A program made the translations under genes and the position numbers. A DNA stretch of 64,000 bases, taken from Glycomyces paridis. GTDB taxonomy: Bacteria; Actinomycetota; Actinomycetes; Mycobacteriales; Micromonosporaceae. Below are positions 44,048 to 53,048 of this stretch, in pieces. Below the pieces are notes generated by a model that ran no database searches, was not told the origin of the DNA, and worked only from the letters and a program-made list of their open reading frames with translations. How positions within the stretch are numbered: position 1 is the stretch's first letter; each line of letters starts with the position of its first letter. The stretch covers positions 186,968 to 250,967 of the forward strand of contig NZ_STGX01000002.1 in NCBI RefSeq assembly GCF_004912155.1, given 5' to 3'.

Positions 44048-45295
44048 CTAGTTCAGCTCCTGGAAGTTGTAGTCGACGTTCTCGTAGGTGTTGTCGGCGA
44101 GGTACTCGTAGATGCCGATGGTGGCGGCGGTGACGTCGCCCTCGGGCGAGAACTCGATCGGGCCGGAGTAGCCGTCGTAGTCGATGTCGGCCTCCCCGTC
44201 GGCGAGGAGCTTCGCGCACTCGGTGAAGCCGGTGCACTTGGTGCCGCCGGTGCTGACGTCGATCAGGTTGTCCTTGATCGAGTTCGAGTCGACGCTGTCG
44301 CCCGCGATCGCGGCGAGCGCGATGAGGGCCGTGGCGTCGTAGGACTCCGGGCCGTACGTGAAGTCGGTGAGCTCGGGGTCGATCTCCAGCAGGCGGTCGC
44401 GGATCGGCTCGGGGTCGGCGCCGGGGAAGGTGCCGCGGGCGCCCTCCATGAAGCCGGCGTCGAAGTCGGCGCTGTAGTCGGCGAGGTTGCCGTCCACGAG
44501 GTACCAGCCGAGGTCCTGGGCGCTGGCGCCCTGCTCGGCGAGCGCCGGTCCGAGGTTGACGAGCTCGTTGAAGGAGATGATGACGACCGCGTCGGCGCCG
44601 GAGTTGGCGACGGCGGTGGCCTCGGCGGTGAACTCCGCGGCCGTGGGGTCGTAGATGGTCTCGTAGACGACCTCGCCGCCGAACTCGGTGAAGTTCTGCT
44701 TGACCGATTCGGACAGGCCGGTGCCGTAGGCGTCCTGGAGCGCCAGGATGGCGATCTTGGCGTGGCCGTCGGCGATGATCTGGTCGGCGAGCACGCGGCC
44801 CTGGAGGACGTCCGAGGGCGCGGTGCGGAAGTAGTAGTCGCCGCGCTCGTACGTGGTGAAGTCCGGCGAGGTGTTCGCCGGGGAGATCTGGACGATCTGC
44901 TCCTCGTAGAGCTTGTCGATGAACTGGAACGACACGCTGGAGGAGGCCGCGCCGATGACGGCCTGGACGCCCTGCGAAATGAGCGCGTCGGCCGCGGGGC
45001 TGGCGATGTCGGTGGCGGCGTCGCCGGAGTCCTCGTGCAGGACCTCGACGCAGTTGCCGAGCACGCCGCCGGCCTCGTTGATCTCCTGCTGGGCGAGGTC
45101 CACGCCGGCGAACTCGGGCGGGCCGAGGAAGGCGAGCGAGCCGGTCTGCGGCAGGATCGTGCCGATCTTGAGGCCATCGCCTTCGGTGCAGGCGTCGCTG
45201 GACGATCCGGGGTCTTCGTCACTGCATGCGACGAGTGAGAACGCTGTGACGCCGGCTGTTGCTACGGCGAGCAGCGCTCGGGGAAGGCGAGCCAT
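44048..45295 (-). CDS. livJ: Branched-chain amino acid-binding lipoprotein LivJ
   Basis: A 415-residue periplasmic-binding-fold lipoprotein with lipobox Cys at residue 24 (FSLVAC). The body has the Leu/Ile/Val-binding pattern (GTILPQTGSLAFLGPPEFAGVDLAQQEINEAGG region, GAASSSVSFQFID, SPANTSPDF). It should deliver amino acids to LivHMGF, encoded convergently next door. The ATG at 45295 has AGGAGA about seven bases upstream. Separate promoters allow the binding protein to be made in excess. Confidence 0.94.
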   Translation of the reverse strand: MARLPRALLAVATAGVTAFSLVACSDEDPGSSSDACTEGDGLKIGTILPQTGSLAFLGPPEFAGVDLAQQEINEAGGVLGNCVEVLHEDSGDAATDIASPAADALISQGVQAVIGAASSSVSFQFIDKLYEEQIVQISPANTSPDFTTYERGDYYFRTAPSDVLQGRVLADQIIADGHAKIAILALQDAYGTGLSESVKQNFTEFGGEVVYETIYDPTAAEFTAEATAVANSGADAVVIISFNELVNLGPALAEQGASAQDLGWYLVDGNLADYSADFDAGFMEGARGTFPGADPEPIRDRLLEIDPELTDFTYGPESYDATALIALAAIAGDSVDSNSIKDNLIDVSTGGTKCTGFTECAKLLADGEADIDYDGYSGPIEFSPEGDVTAATIGIYEYLADNTYENVDYNFQELN

Positions 45296-45703
45296 GGCTT
45301 CTCCTAGATTCTGTTCGAGATGGATCAGCAGGTATTGGTGGAGGTTGACGTGATCCGAGTTACACCCTATGGCAGCCGGGGTGACGACACCAGACGCCGT
45401 GACCACACCCCATCCTGTTTGTGATGAGTCCGTGACCTTTTCGAACGGGTATTGCAATTGGCTTTCGCTTTGGGGAAGCGCGCGTTGTGAAACCGTTTCG
45501 CGGACGCTTCGGAGGCGGCGGCCGCGGGAGCCCTGGGAGGCGAGTGCCGGAAGTGGCGGCCGGGCTCCCCCGGGCGGCTCCCACGGGCCGCTCCCCCTGC
45601 GCCGCTCCACCGTGCCGCTCCCCCGGGCCGCTCCCCCACTGGAGGGAGCCCGTTCGCCCGCGAGCGGGAGGGCCCGGGGCCGCCGGGCCGCGAACCTGGA
45701 GGC
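45296..45703. promoter_or_regulatory. Divergent upstream region of livJ and membrane-protein gene
   Basis: A 408-base gene-free region between livJ (minus) and the 45704 gene (plus). The livJ-proximal 180 bases are relatively AT-rich and should hold its promoter. The other half is almost pure G/C and holds the 13-base tandem repeats listed separately. Confidence 0.5.
45564..45634. repeat. Six tandem 13-base repeats with GCTCC core
   Basis: The core GCTCC recurs at 45564, 45577, 45590, 45604, 45617 and 45630 (spacings 13, 13, 14, 13, 13). The last four units share GCCGCTCC. An inverted copy, GGGAGC, follows at 45644-45649. The array lies 70 bases before the ATG at 45704. It could be a repeated regulator site or slippage-derived low-complexity sequence. 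Confidence 0.6.
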
Positions 45704-46807
45704 ATGACGCAGACACACGCCCCGCGCGAGGCCCGGACCGGGCGCCTCGCCGCCACCGCCGCCTTCCTGTGGTCGCTCACCGCGATCCCCATCGGACTCT
45801 GGCAGCTCCTCGACCCCGAGGGCGGCCCCTTCGGACACGAGAACTACGACCCCTCCTTCCGCCTCCCCGCAGCCCTGCCCGACCAGACCGGCCCGGCCTT
45901 GCTCGTCGCCGCGGGCGTCCTCGGCCTCGTCGCCGCCCGCGCCAAACCGCGGCTGTGGCCGCTCCCCGCGCTCTTCGCGGCGGTGTTCGGACTGGTCCTG
46001 AGCACCATCGCGCCGATCGCGTTCGCCGGGTACCTGTGCGCGTTCCTCATCCCGGCCGTCGCCGTCGCCGCGCCGACGCTCCTGGCCCGCGGCACCGCCG
46101 GGCGGATCGCGGCGGCCGCCGCGACCGTGGCGCTGCTGGTCGTCCTCGGCGTCACGGGCGTGGTGGACTACGGCGCCGCGGGCGCCTTCCTCGCCGACCT
46201 CGGCCGCGTGCTCGCCTCGATGGGCGCCTACATGGCCGTCCAGGTCTGGATCGTCGTCGGCGCCGGGATCTGGACCGCGCTCACGCTGCGCCTCCTCCTC
46301 GCCGGCCGCGAGGACCGGCCCGCCCCGGCCTGGGCGGCCCCCGAGCGCGCCGCCCGGTGGGGCCGGGTCGCGAGCTGGATCGCGTTCGCCGCCGCGCTGC
46401 CCTACGGCGTGGTCAGGATGTCGTGGCTGACCCCGTGGGTGTGGGTCGGCGGGCCGCTCGACAGCGAGCAGATCGACATGACGACGCGGGTGTGGGGCCT
46501 GTGCCTGGGCTTCGCGGCGATCAGCGGCGGCGTGCTGTGCCTGGGCATGACCTACCGCTGGGGCGCGCGCTGGCCCGCCTGGGTGCCGCGCGTCAAGGGC
46601 CGCCCGGTCCCGCCGATGCTCGCGATCGTGCCCGCCACGGCGGCGGCGGCGCTGTTCACGTTCGTCTCGGTTCCCATGGTGTCCCTGGGCATCCGGCAGG
46701 ACGCGCTGGAACTGGTGTGGGCCTTCCCGTTCTACGTGTGGGGCCCGGCGCTCGGCGCGGCGACGCTGGCCTACGCGATCAGGCGCGGCGTGGTCACCGC
46801 GCGGTGA
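45704..46807 (+). CDS. Polytopic membrane protein, unknown function
   Basis: A 367-residue protein with about nine to ten hydrophobic segments and no motif that identifies a family. A Trp-rich loop (SWLTPWVWVGG) lies near residue 245. The ATG at 45704 has GGAGG six bases upstream. Its 3' end overlaps the convergent TetR gene by 14 bases. Any link to that regulator is speculative. Confidence 0.75.
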   Translation: MTQTHAPREARTGRLAATAAFLWSLTAIPIGLWQLLDPEGGPFGHENYDPSFRLPAALPDQTGPALLVAAGVLGLVAARAKPRLWPLPALFAAVFGLVLSTIAPIAFAGYLCAFLIPAVAVAAPTLLARGTAGRIAAAAATVALLVVLGVTGVVDYGAAGAFLADLGRVLASMGAYMAVQVWIVVGAGIWTALTLRLLLAGREDRPAPAWAAPERAARWGRVASWIAFAAALPYGVVRMSWLTPWVWVGGPLDSEQIDMTTRVWGLCLGFAAISGGVLCLGMTYRWGARWPAWVPRVKGRPVPPMLAIVPATAAAALFTFVSVPMVSLGIRQDALELVWAFPFYVWGPALGAATLAYAIRRGVVTAR

Positions 46808-47411
46808 CGAAGACGCCCTCGCGGGCGGCGGCCGCGGTGGCGGCCGCCGCCCGCTGCGCCGTGCCCGCGTCGAGCGGGTCGCCGGAGGCGAGGAGCCGGT
46901 AGTACAGGGGCGCGGAGAGGAAGCGGATCACCTCGGCGGCGTCGGTGCCCTCGGGGACCTCCCCGCGGTCGACGGCGCGGTCGACGCACGGCGACCACTC
47001 CTCGATCCTGGTGCGGTAGAAGCGGTGCAGGGCCGCGGCGGTCCCGGCGTCGCCGGTCGCGGTGGCAATCACCGCCTTGAACAGGGGGCCCTGGCGCTCG
47101 TCGGTGAGCGTCTCGCGGATGAGGGCGGCCAGCGCGGCGAGGTCGGCGGCGAAGGAGCCGGTGTCGGCCCGCGGCTGCGAGGACTCGGCCATCTCGGCGA
47201 GCATGTCGGCGACCAGGCCCGGGACGGTCCCCCAGCGGCGGTACACGGTGGTCTTGCCGACCCCGGCCCGGCGCGCGACCTCGGCGAGGTCCACGCCGCC
47301 GAAGCCCCGCTCCACCAGGGCGTCCCCGGCGGCGCGGAGCACGGCCTCGCGGACGCGGGCGGTGCGCCCGCCGGGGCGGACGGTGCCGGGGCCTGACGTG
47401 TCCTCAATCAT
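46794..47411 (-). CDS. TetR family transcriptional regulator
   Basis: A 205-residue TetR repressor with an N-terminal helix-turn-helix (about 20-65, VDLAEVARRAGVGKTTVYRRWG region) and a C-terminal ligand domain. The ATG at 47411 has GGAG seven bases upstream. It is divergent from an aldo/keto reductase gene across a 90-base gap containing a GGAAC-N4-GTTCC palindrome, its probable operator. Confidence 0.92.
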   Translation of the reverse strand: MIEDTSGPGTVRPGGRTARVREAVLRAAGDALVERGFGGVDLAEVARRAGVGKTTVYRRWGTVPGLVADMLAEMAESSQPRADTGSFAADLAALAALIRETLTDERQGPLFKAVIATATGDAGTAAALHRFYRTRIEEWSPCVDRAVDRGEVPEGTDAAEVIRFLSAPLYYRLLASGDPLDAGTAQRAAAATAAAAREGVFVTAR

Positions 47412-47469
47412 AACGGGACTCCAGTTGCGTTAACGGTCTGCTCTGCGCTAGCTTAGACCCGAAACTAAC

Positions 47470-47483
47470 GGAACGGAAGTTCC
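47470..47483. promoter_or_regulatory. Candidate TetR operator
   Basis: The palindrome GGAAC-GGAA-GTTCC lies in the divergent gap between the TetR gene and the aldo/keto reductase gene, 18 bases before the reductase ATG. The flanks (CTAA on the left, TTAG on the right) extend the symmetry imperfectly. Confidence 0.45.
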
Positions 47484-47501
47484 TTTTAGAAAGGGATCGT
47501 C

Positions 47502-48536
47502 ATGGAGTTCAACCGCCTCGGCCGCTCCGGCCTCCACGTGCCCGCCCTCTCCTTCGGCGCCGGGACCTTCGGCGGCTCCGGCCCGCTCTTCGGCGCCTGG
47601 GGCGACACCGGCGAGGGCCAGGCCCGCCGCATGGTCGACATCGCCCTCGACGCCGGGGTCACGATGTTCGACACCGCCGACGTCTACTCCGACGGCGCCT
47701 CCGAGACCGTCCTCGGCGCGGCCCTCAAGGGCAGGCGCGATCGTGCGCTCATCTCGACCAAGGCCGGGCTCCCGGTCGGCGGCGACCCCAACGCGGCCGG
47801 GTCCTCGCGGCTGCACCTCGTGCGCGCCGTCGAGGCCGCGCTGACCCGGCTCGGCACCGACTACGTCGACCTGTTCCAGCTGCACGCCTTCGACGCCCGC
47901 ACCCCGGTGGAGGAGACCCTGTCCGCGCTGGACGACCTGGTGCGGGCCGGGAAGATCCGCTATGTCGGCGCCTCGAACTACGCCGGGTGGCAGCTCCAGA
48001 AGACCCTCGACGCCGCCGACCGGCACGGGTGGCCGCGCTTCGCCGCCCACCAGGTCTACTACTCGCTCGTGGGCCGCGACTACGAGTGGGACCTCATGCC
48101 GCTGGGCCTGGACCAGGGCGTCGGGGCCCTTGTGTGGAGCCCGCTGGGCTGGGGGCGGTTGACCGGGAGGATCAGGCGCGGGCAGCCCGTCCCCGAGGGC
48201 AGCCGCCTGCACCAGACCGCCCAGTTCGGGCCGCCGGTCGAGGACGAGCGGCTCTACGACGTGGTCGACGCGCTCGACGAGGTCGCCGCCGAGACCGGCA
48301 AGACCGTGCCGCAGGTCGCCATCAACTGGCTGCTGCGCCGGCCCACCGTGGCCTCGGTGATCGTCGGCGCCAGGAACGAGGAGCAGCTGGTGCAGAACCT
48401 CGGCGCGGTCGGGTGGGAGCTCGACGCCGAGCAGGTCGCGCGCCTCGACGCGGCCTCGGCGCAGGTCCCGCCGTACCCGCACTACCCGTACGCGCGCCAG
48501 GAGGGCTTCGCGCGGCTCAACCCGCCCGCGGTGTGA
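47502..48536 (+). CDS. Aldo/keto reductase
   Basis: A 344-residue NADPH-dependent (beta/alpha)8 reductase. Active-site Asp and Tyr are in MFDTADVYSDG (about 50-60), the conserved Lys is in ISTKAG, and a His is in LFQLHAFD. The C-terminal cofactor motif is IVGARNEEQLVQN. It belongs to the YajO/Tas-like class acting on aldehydes or ketones. It is probably induced through the divergent TetR regulator. Confidence 0.93.
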   Translation: MEFNRLGRSGLHVPALSFGAGTFGGSGPLFGAWGDTGEGQARRMVDIALDAGVTMFDTADVYSDGASETVLGAALKGRRDRALISTKAGLPVGGDPNAAGSSRLHLVRAVEAALTRLGTDYVDLFQLHAFDARTPVEETLSALDDLVRAGKIRYVGASNYAGWQLQKTLDAADRHGWPRFAAHQVYYSLVGRDYEWDLMPLGLDQGVGALVWSPLGWGRLTGRIRRGQPVPEGSRLHQTAQFGPPVEDERLYDVVDALDEVAAETGKTVPQVAINWLLRRPTVASVIVGARNEEQLVQNLGAVGWELDAEQVARLDAASAQVPPYPHYPYARQEGFARLNPPAV

Positions 48537-48546
48537 GGTGCGGAAG

Positions 48547-48571
48547 GGGCCGGGGCGATGCGCCCCGGCCC
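48547..48571. terminator. Bidirectional hairpin terminator
   Basis: An 11-bp perfect stem (48547-48557 with 48561-48571) with loop ATG lies between the convergent aldo/keto reductase and WrbA-like genes. Confidence 0.75.
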
Positions 48572-48582
48572 TCTGCGGTCGC

Positions 48583-49179
48583 TCACCCGTACAGCCGCCG
48601 CGCGAGGGAGACGACGCGCTTGGTCTGGATCGCCACGGCCACGCGGTTCTTCTCCCCCACCGGGCCCTTGAGCCCGATGTGACTGGCGCCGTAGGGGTTG
48701 CCGATGTCGAGGTCGAACTGGAGCGGGTCCGTGTAGCCGGGGGAGACGATGATCGCGCCCCAGTGGTAGAAGGTGTTGTTCAGCGCCAGGATGGTCGACT
48801 CCTGGCCGCCGTGGGCCGTCTGCGTCGAGGTGAAGGAGGACATCACCTTGTCGGCGAGCTTCCCCTGCTGCCACAGCGGCCCGGTGGTGTCGATGAACTG
48901 CTTGAGCTGCGCGGTCGGCAGCCCGTAGCGGGTGGGGGTGCCCCACATGACCGCGTCGGCCCAGTCGAGGTCGTCGAGGGTCGCCTCTTCGAGGTCGGAG
49001 GCGGCCTCGGAGTGGTTCGCCCAGGCCTCGTTGGAGGCGATGGCCTCGGGCGGGGCGAGCTCGCGGACCCGGCGCAGGCGCACCTCGGCCCCGGCGTCCT
49101 CGCCTTCGCGGGCGGCCGTGCGCGCCATCTCGTACACGTTCCCGGTCTGCGAATAGTAGATGATCGCCAGTCTGACCAT
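48583..49179 (-). CDS. WrbA-like NAD(P)H:quinone oxidoreductase
   Basis: A 198-residue flavodoxin-fold protein. The FMN phosphate loop is YSQTGNVYEMA (about 9-19), the flavin-stacking segment is GTPTRYGLPTAQLKQFID, and the WrbA motif SFTSTQTAHGGQESTIL follows. It reduces quinones by two electrons, avoiding semiquinone radicals. The ATG at 49179 has AGGAGAGGG upstream; longer frames lack one. Confidence 0.93.
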   Translation of the reverse strand: MVRLAIIYYSQTGNVYEMARTAAREGEDAGAEVRLRRVRELAPPEAIASNEAWANHSEAASDLEEATLDDLDWADAVMWGTPTRYGLPTAQLKQFIDTTGPLWQQGKLADKVMSSFTSTQTAHGGQESTILALNNTFYHWGAIIVSPGYTDPLQFDLDIGNPYGASHIGLKGPVGEKNRVAVAIQTKRVVSLARRLYG

Positions 49180-49293
49180 GTCCCTCTCCTCCTGCGTGAG
49201 AATCGGTCTTGACCCTCGCACGGCCGCGGGCCTAGAGTTGCTCGCGCAACGTATTCCAATCCCAAGCAATTTCTATGCAGAGGATGCAAGAAC

Positions 49294-50217
49294 ATGCTCG
49301 ACATCCTGGTAGTCGGCGGCGTCGGCGTCGACACGATCGTGCGGGTCCCCGAGATCGCCATCGGCGAAGGCGACTCGCTCGGCGTGGAGCCGATCCGCGA
49401 CTACGTGGCGCACACCGGCAACGGCGTCGCACTCGGCTGCCTCCACCTGGGCATGGCGACCCGGTTCATCGACTTCATCGGCGACGACGAGCAGGGCGCG
49501 CTCATCCTGCGCCACTACGAGCGCCACGGCCTCGACTTCCGGCACCTCGTGTCCCCAAGCGGGACCCCGCGCTCGGTGAACCTCGTCGACGCCGAGGGCC
49601 GCCGCTACTCCTTCTACGACGGCCGCCACCCCGCCGAGCTGCGCCTGCCCGAGGGATTCTCCGCGCCGCACCTGGCCGAGGCGAAGCACGTGCACGTCTC
49701 CATCACCAACGTCAACCGCAACGTCCTCGAAGCGGTCCCCGAGGGCGTCACCGTCTCGACCGACCTGCACGCGTGGGACGGCGAGGCCGAGCACCACAAG
49801 GAGTACGCCCTGCGCGCCGACCTCGTGACGCTCTCGGCCGCGCGCCTGGACGACCCCGAGAAGACCATGCGCTGGATCCTCGACAACGGCCGCGCCTCCG
49901 TCGTCGTCGCAACCGACGGCGAACGCGGCGGCCACCTCATCGAACGCGGAGGCGACCTGGTGCGGTACGCGCAGGTCGAACCGGCGGCCGAGCTCGCCTC
50001 GCTGCCCGAGTGGGCCTCGTGGGCGCCGGTGGACTCCAACGGCGCGGGCGACGCGTTCGTCTCGGGCTTCCTGTGGGCGCGCGCGAAGGGCGAGGACGTG
50101 GCGACGGCGGTCGACGCGGGCCGCGTCTCGGGCGCCTACGCCTGCGGCGAGCAGGGCACGAGCACGGCGCTCATCTCCGAAGCGCTGCTGGTGAAGAGCC
50201 TCGCGGCCCTGAAGTAG
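49294..50217 (+). CDS. PfkB family carbohydrate kinase
   Basis: A 307-residue ribokinase-fold enzyme that phosphorylates a sugar or nucleoside. The N-terminal GGVGVDTIVRVPE and HTGNGVALGCLHLG motifs are present, and the C-terminal DSNGAGDAFVSGF carries the catalytic Asp253 and anion hole. The usual DTTGAGD reads DSNGAGD here. The substrate is unknown; there is no transporter or isomerase beside it. It is a single gene ended by a long palindrome. Confidence 0.9.
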   Translation: MLDILVVGGVGVDTIVRVPEIAIGEGDSLGVEPIRDYVAHTGNGVALGCLHLGMATRFIDFIGDDEQGALILRHYERHGLDFRHLVSPSGTPRSVNLVDAEGRRYSFYDGRHPAELRLPEGFSAPHLAEAKHVHVSITNVNRNVLEAVPEGVTVSTDLHAWDGEAEHHKEYALRADLVTLSAARLDDPEKTMRWILDNGRASVVVATDGERGGHLIERGGDLVRYAQVEPAAELASLPEWASWAPVDSNGAGDAFVSGFLWARAKGEDVATAVDAGRVSGAYACGEQGTSTALISEALLVKSLAALK

Positions 50218-50220
50218 GAA

Positions 50221-50250
50221 CGGCGCCGGGCCCCCGGGGGCCCGGCGCCG
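50221..50250. terminator. 30-base perfect palindrome terminator
   Basis: A continuous 30-base palindrome (15 bp per arm, all G/C) lies between the convergent PfkB kinase gene and the membrane-protein gene. Confidence 0.7.
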
Positions 50251-50255
50251 TCGCG

Positions 50256-51422
50256 CTACTGCGGTTCGTCCTTGCTCGCGGTCATGGCCTTCGCGCGGGC
50301 GATGACGTCGTCGAACGGGGAGGGCTCGGAGGGGACCGTGCGGATCTCGCGGCGGCGCTCGGGCTGGATCACGAGCATGAACAGGCAGCCGGCGAGGGCC
50401 GCGACGACCGGCGCGCCGATGCCGATCTCGGCGGCGGGCCAGTTGCCCGTCGCCGAACCGGTCGCGATGAGGTAGGCCGCCCACACCGGGACCGCCCAGG
50501 CGCCCGCGAGGACGAGGAGGTCGCGGCGGCGGCGCAGCTCGGGGCGGATGAGCCAGACCAGGAAGTCGAGCCAGACGCCCGAGAGCAGGAAGACCCACAC
50601 GTACTCGCCGTTGGCGAAGCCCTGCACGGCCCCGGCCATGACGGCGGGGTAGGCGAAGGCGACGGTGAAGAAGCCCATCGGCAGGCGGAAGCGGCCGGTC
50701 GCGAGGACGGCGACGGCGAGCACGAGCACGGTGGCGGCGACGATCCCGGCGACCGGGAACGCGTCGAAGTTCCCCGGGCCCTCCAGCGCGAGGGCGACCG
50801 CGCGCGGGTCGGCGGTGAAGGGCACCAGGTAGTTGAGGAACAGCACGAGCGCCGAGACGGCGTAGCCCAGGGCCAGCGCGGGCGCGGCCATGCGCGCTTC
50901 GAGCGGGACCGGTTCGGGGTCGACGGCGAGCGCCTCGCGGCGCCAGGCGGCGAGCCAGGGCGCGGCGGCGATGAGGACGCCGCCGACGGCGAGGCCGAGG
51001 TGGGAGGGGCTGAAGAAGATCGCGAGGTCGGCTTCGACGCCGAGGACCTGGTGCCAGATGAGGTCGGCGATCCCGGAGACGAGGAAGAGCGGGGCGCCCA
51101 CGATGGCGGACCCGTAGCCGTGGGGGACGGCGGAGAAGCCGGTGCGGCCGTCGGCGCGGTGGGCGCGGACGAGGAGCCAGGCGATCCAGGCGGCGGTGGC
51201 GGCGAACCCGGAGTAGAAGACCAGGTGCCACCAGGTGAAGAAGGACTCGTTCCAGCCTTGGGCGTGGGCGTTGACGTCCAGGACGAGGCCGCCGAAGAAC
51301 CAGGCCGAGAAGGCGGCCGTGACGAGGTCCTGCCACCAGGTGGCGAAGGCGCGGGGCTGGCGGGAGTCGGTCAAGAGGTGCATCTTGTACTCCAGCAATC
51401 GGTCCAGGGGTGTGATGGCCAT
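50256..51422 (-). CDS. Polytopic membrane protein, unknown function
   Basis: A 388-residue protein with about nine to ten hydrophobic segments, three Trp-rich (TWWQDLV, FTWWHLVFY, WLDFLVWLIRP), and a charged C-terminal tail. Conserved-looking His occur in WWHL, HGYG and WHQVLG. No family was recognised. The ATG at 51422 is favoured by the following LDRLLEYKMH; the frame is open for another 19 codons upstream without a ribosome site. Confidence 0.7.
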   Translation of the reverse strand: MAITPLDRLLEYKMHLLTDSRQPRAFATWWQDLVTAAFSAWFFGGLVLDVNAHAQGWNESFFTWWHLVFYSGFAATAAWIAWLLVRAHRADGRTGFSAVPHGYGSAIVGAPLFLVSGIADLIWHQVLGVEADLAIFFSPSHLGLAVGGVLIAAAPWLAAWRREALAVDPEPVPLEARMAAPALALGYAVSALVLFLNYLVPFTADPRAVALALEGPGNFDAFPVAGIVAATVLVLAVAVLATGRFRLPMGFFTVAFAYPAVMAGAVQGFANGEYVWVFLLSGVWLDFLVWLIRPELRRRRDLLVLAGAWAVPVWAAYLIATGSATGNWPAAEIGIGAPVVAALAGCLFMLVIQPERRREIRTVPSEPSPFDDVIARAKAMTASKDEPQ

Positions 51423-51527
51423 GGACTCATCATGGCCCACCCGGACCAGCGGCGCAATTGCCGCAGCGTCACCGCTCAAGCACGGTGAACAGGGGCGCGG
51501 CCCGCGCGGCGGGTGCGGTGGAGCGGA

Positions 51528-52052
51528 TTACGGTTGGGCGCCTTCGGTTCCGGGGCGCGTGACGGTGAGGACGCGGGTGACCGGGCCCTGCTCCTCGGGC
51601 TGGTCGCGCACGTGGACGAAACCGAGTTTCGCGAGGACGGCGAGCGAGGCCTCGTTGGGCGCGGCGACGGTGGCGTGGACCTCGTGGAGGCCGAGGGTCT
51701 CGAAGCCGTAGGCGACGATCGCCGCGGCGAGCTCGGTGCCCAGGCCCCGACCCCACGCGGCGGGGGCGAGGGCGTAGATGAGCTCGTGGCCGCCGGAGAC
51801 CTCGGTGGGCTTGATCTCGGCGTGGCCGACGAGGCGGCCGTGCTCGCGCACGGCCCACACGTCGAACCTGCCGGTGGCGTAGACGTCGGTGAAGACCCGC
51901 CCGAACAGGGCCCGGGTCTCCGCCTCGGGCTCGGGCCCGTCGCCCATCCAGCGGGAGACGCGCTCGTCGCCGAAGAACGCGACGAAGTCCTCCTCGTCGG
52001 CGGGCAGGTAGGGCTGGAGCAGCAGGCGTTCGGTGCGGATCTCAGGAGTCAC
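51528..52052 (-). CDS. GNAT family N-acetyltransferase (RimJ/RimL-like)
   Basis: A 174-residue acetyltransferase. The N-terminal IRTERLLLQPYLPADEEDF is typical of the RimJ/RimL group, and the CoA motif ALAPAAWGRGLGTELAAAIVAYGF is followed by NEASLAVLAKLGFVHV. The start is uncertain: GTG at 52052 fits the family, GTG at 52070 is possible, and neither has a ribosome site. Confidence 0.85.
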   Translation of the reverse strand: MTPEIRTERLLLQPYLPADEEDFVAFFGDERVSRWMGDGPEPEAETRALFGRVFTDVYATGRFDVWAVREHGRLVGHAEIKPTEVSGGHELIYALAPAAWGRGLGTELAAAIVAYGFETLGLHEVHATVAAPNEASLAVLAKLGFVHVRDQPEEQGPVTRVLTVTRPGTEGAQP

Positions 52053-52096
52053 GGGAGGCGATGCTGCCACGGGTGAGGGCCCGTGGCAACGCGATT

Positions 52097-52957
52097 TCAG
52101 ACGAACCTGACGAGGAACAGCTTGGGCCAGTGCTTGCCGGTGACGTAGAACTCGCCTTCGGTGGCGGTGGCGGCGATGCCGTTGAGGACGTCGGCGCCCG
52201 CGGACTCCTCGTCGCTGAGCAGCCCGGAGGCGTCCACGACCGCTTCGACCTGCCCGGTGTCGGGGTCGATGCGCACGATCTGGTCGGTCTGCCACAGGTT
52301 GGCCCAGACCTGGCCGCCGACGCATTCGAGCTCGTTGATCTGGAAGACCGGCTCGCCGTCGAGGGTGACGCTCGCGACGCCGAGTTCGGCGAAGGTGTCG
52401 GGGTCGCGGAAGGTGAGGGTGTCGGTGCCGTCGCTCATGACCAGGCGTTCGCCGTCATGGCAGATCCCCCAGCCCTCGCCTTCGTACTCGACGGTCTCGA
52501 TGATGTCGAGGGTGACCGGGTCGCGGCGGTGGGCGACGTGCTCCTGCCAGGTGATCTGCCAGATCGCGTCGTCGGTGAGGGTGAGGCCCTCGGCGAACTG
52601 CTCCGCGGGGAGGTCCTGGGAGTCGAGCACGTCGCCGGTGCCGGGGTCGGCGATGCGCACGTCGGACTCCTCGTAGAGGCCCGCGCTCTCGTAGAGGACG
52701 GTGCCGAACTCGGGGTGCTCGCCGAGTTCGAGGCCCTGCGTGAAGGAGTCGGCGTCGTGGTCGTAGGACGCGAGCACCTCCACGGTGAGGGCCTCTACCG
52801 CGCCCTCCTCCACGGCCTCCTCCACTGAGGACTCGATCTCTTCGGGGGTGTCGGCGCCGGCGTTGCCGGTGCCGCAGCCGGTCAGCGCGAGCAGGCCGGC
52901 GGCGCCGAGGGCGGCGGTGCGGCGCGTCGCGCGCTTCTCATCGAACACTGATCTCAT
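52097..52957 (-). CDS. Glutaminyl-peptide cyclotransferase lipoprotein
   Basis: A 286-residue exported lipoprotein with Cys28 in LLALTGC. After an acidic linker, the body is a five-bladed propeller of the plant-type glutaminyl cyclase family (DSFTQGLELG, ESAGLYEESDVRI, INELECVGGQVWANLWQTDQIVRIDP, LNGIAAT). Such enzymes form N-terminal pyroglutamate on secreted proteins. The glycine- and glutamate-rich active-site pattern is complete as far as can be seen. Confidence 0.9.
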   Translation of the reverse strand: MRSVFDEKRATRRTAALGAAGLLALTGCGTGNAGADTPEEIESSVEEAVEEGAVEALTVEVLASYDHDADSFTQGLELGEHPEFGTVLYESAGLYEESDVRIADPGTGDVLDSQDLPAEQFAEGLTLTDDAIWQITWQEHVAHRRDPVTLDIIETVEYEGEGWGICHDGERLVMSDGTDTLTFRDPDTFAELGVASVTLDGEPVFQINELECVGGQVWANLWQTDQIVRIDPDTGQVEAVVDASGLLSDEESAGADVLNGIAATATEGEFYVTGKHWPKLFLVRFV

Positions 52958-53048
52958 CTCCAGGCGGTTCGGGGGTGATGCTTCGTACCGTACTGGTCAT
53001 GCCAAAAGAGGACAAGAGATCGTCGCTCGTCGATCGGTGCGGCCGGGT

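Noticed and set aside
45564-45634. CRISPR array
   Set aside because: Units are 13 bases with no spacers and no cas genes.
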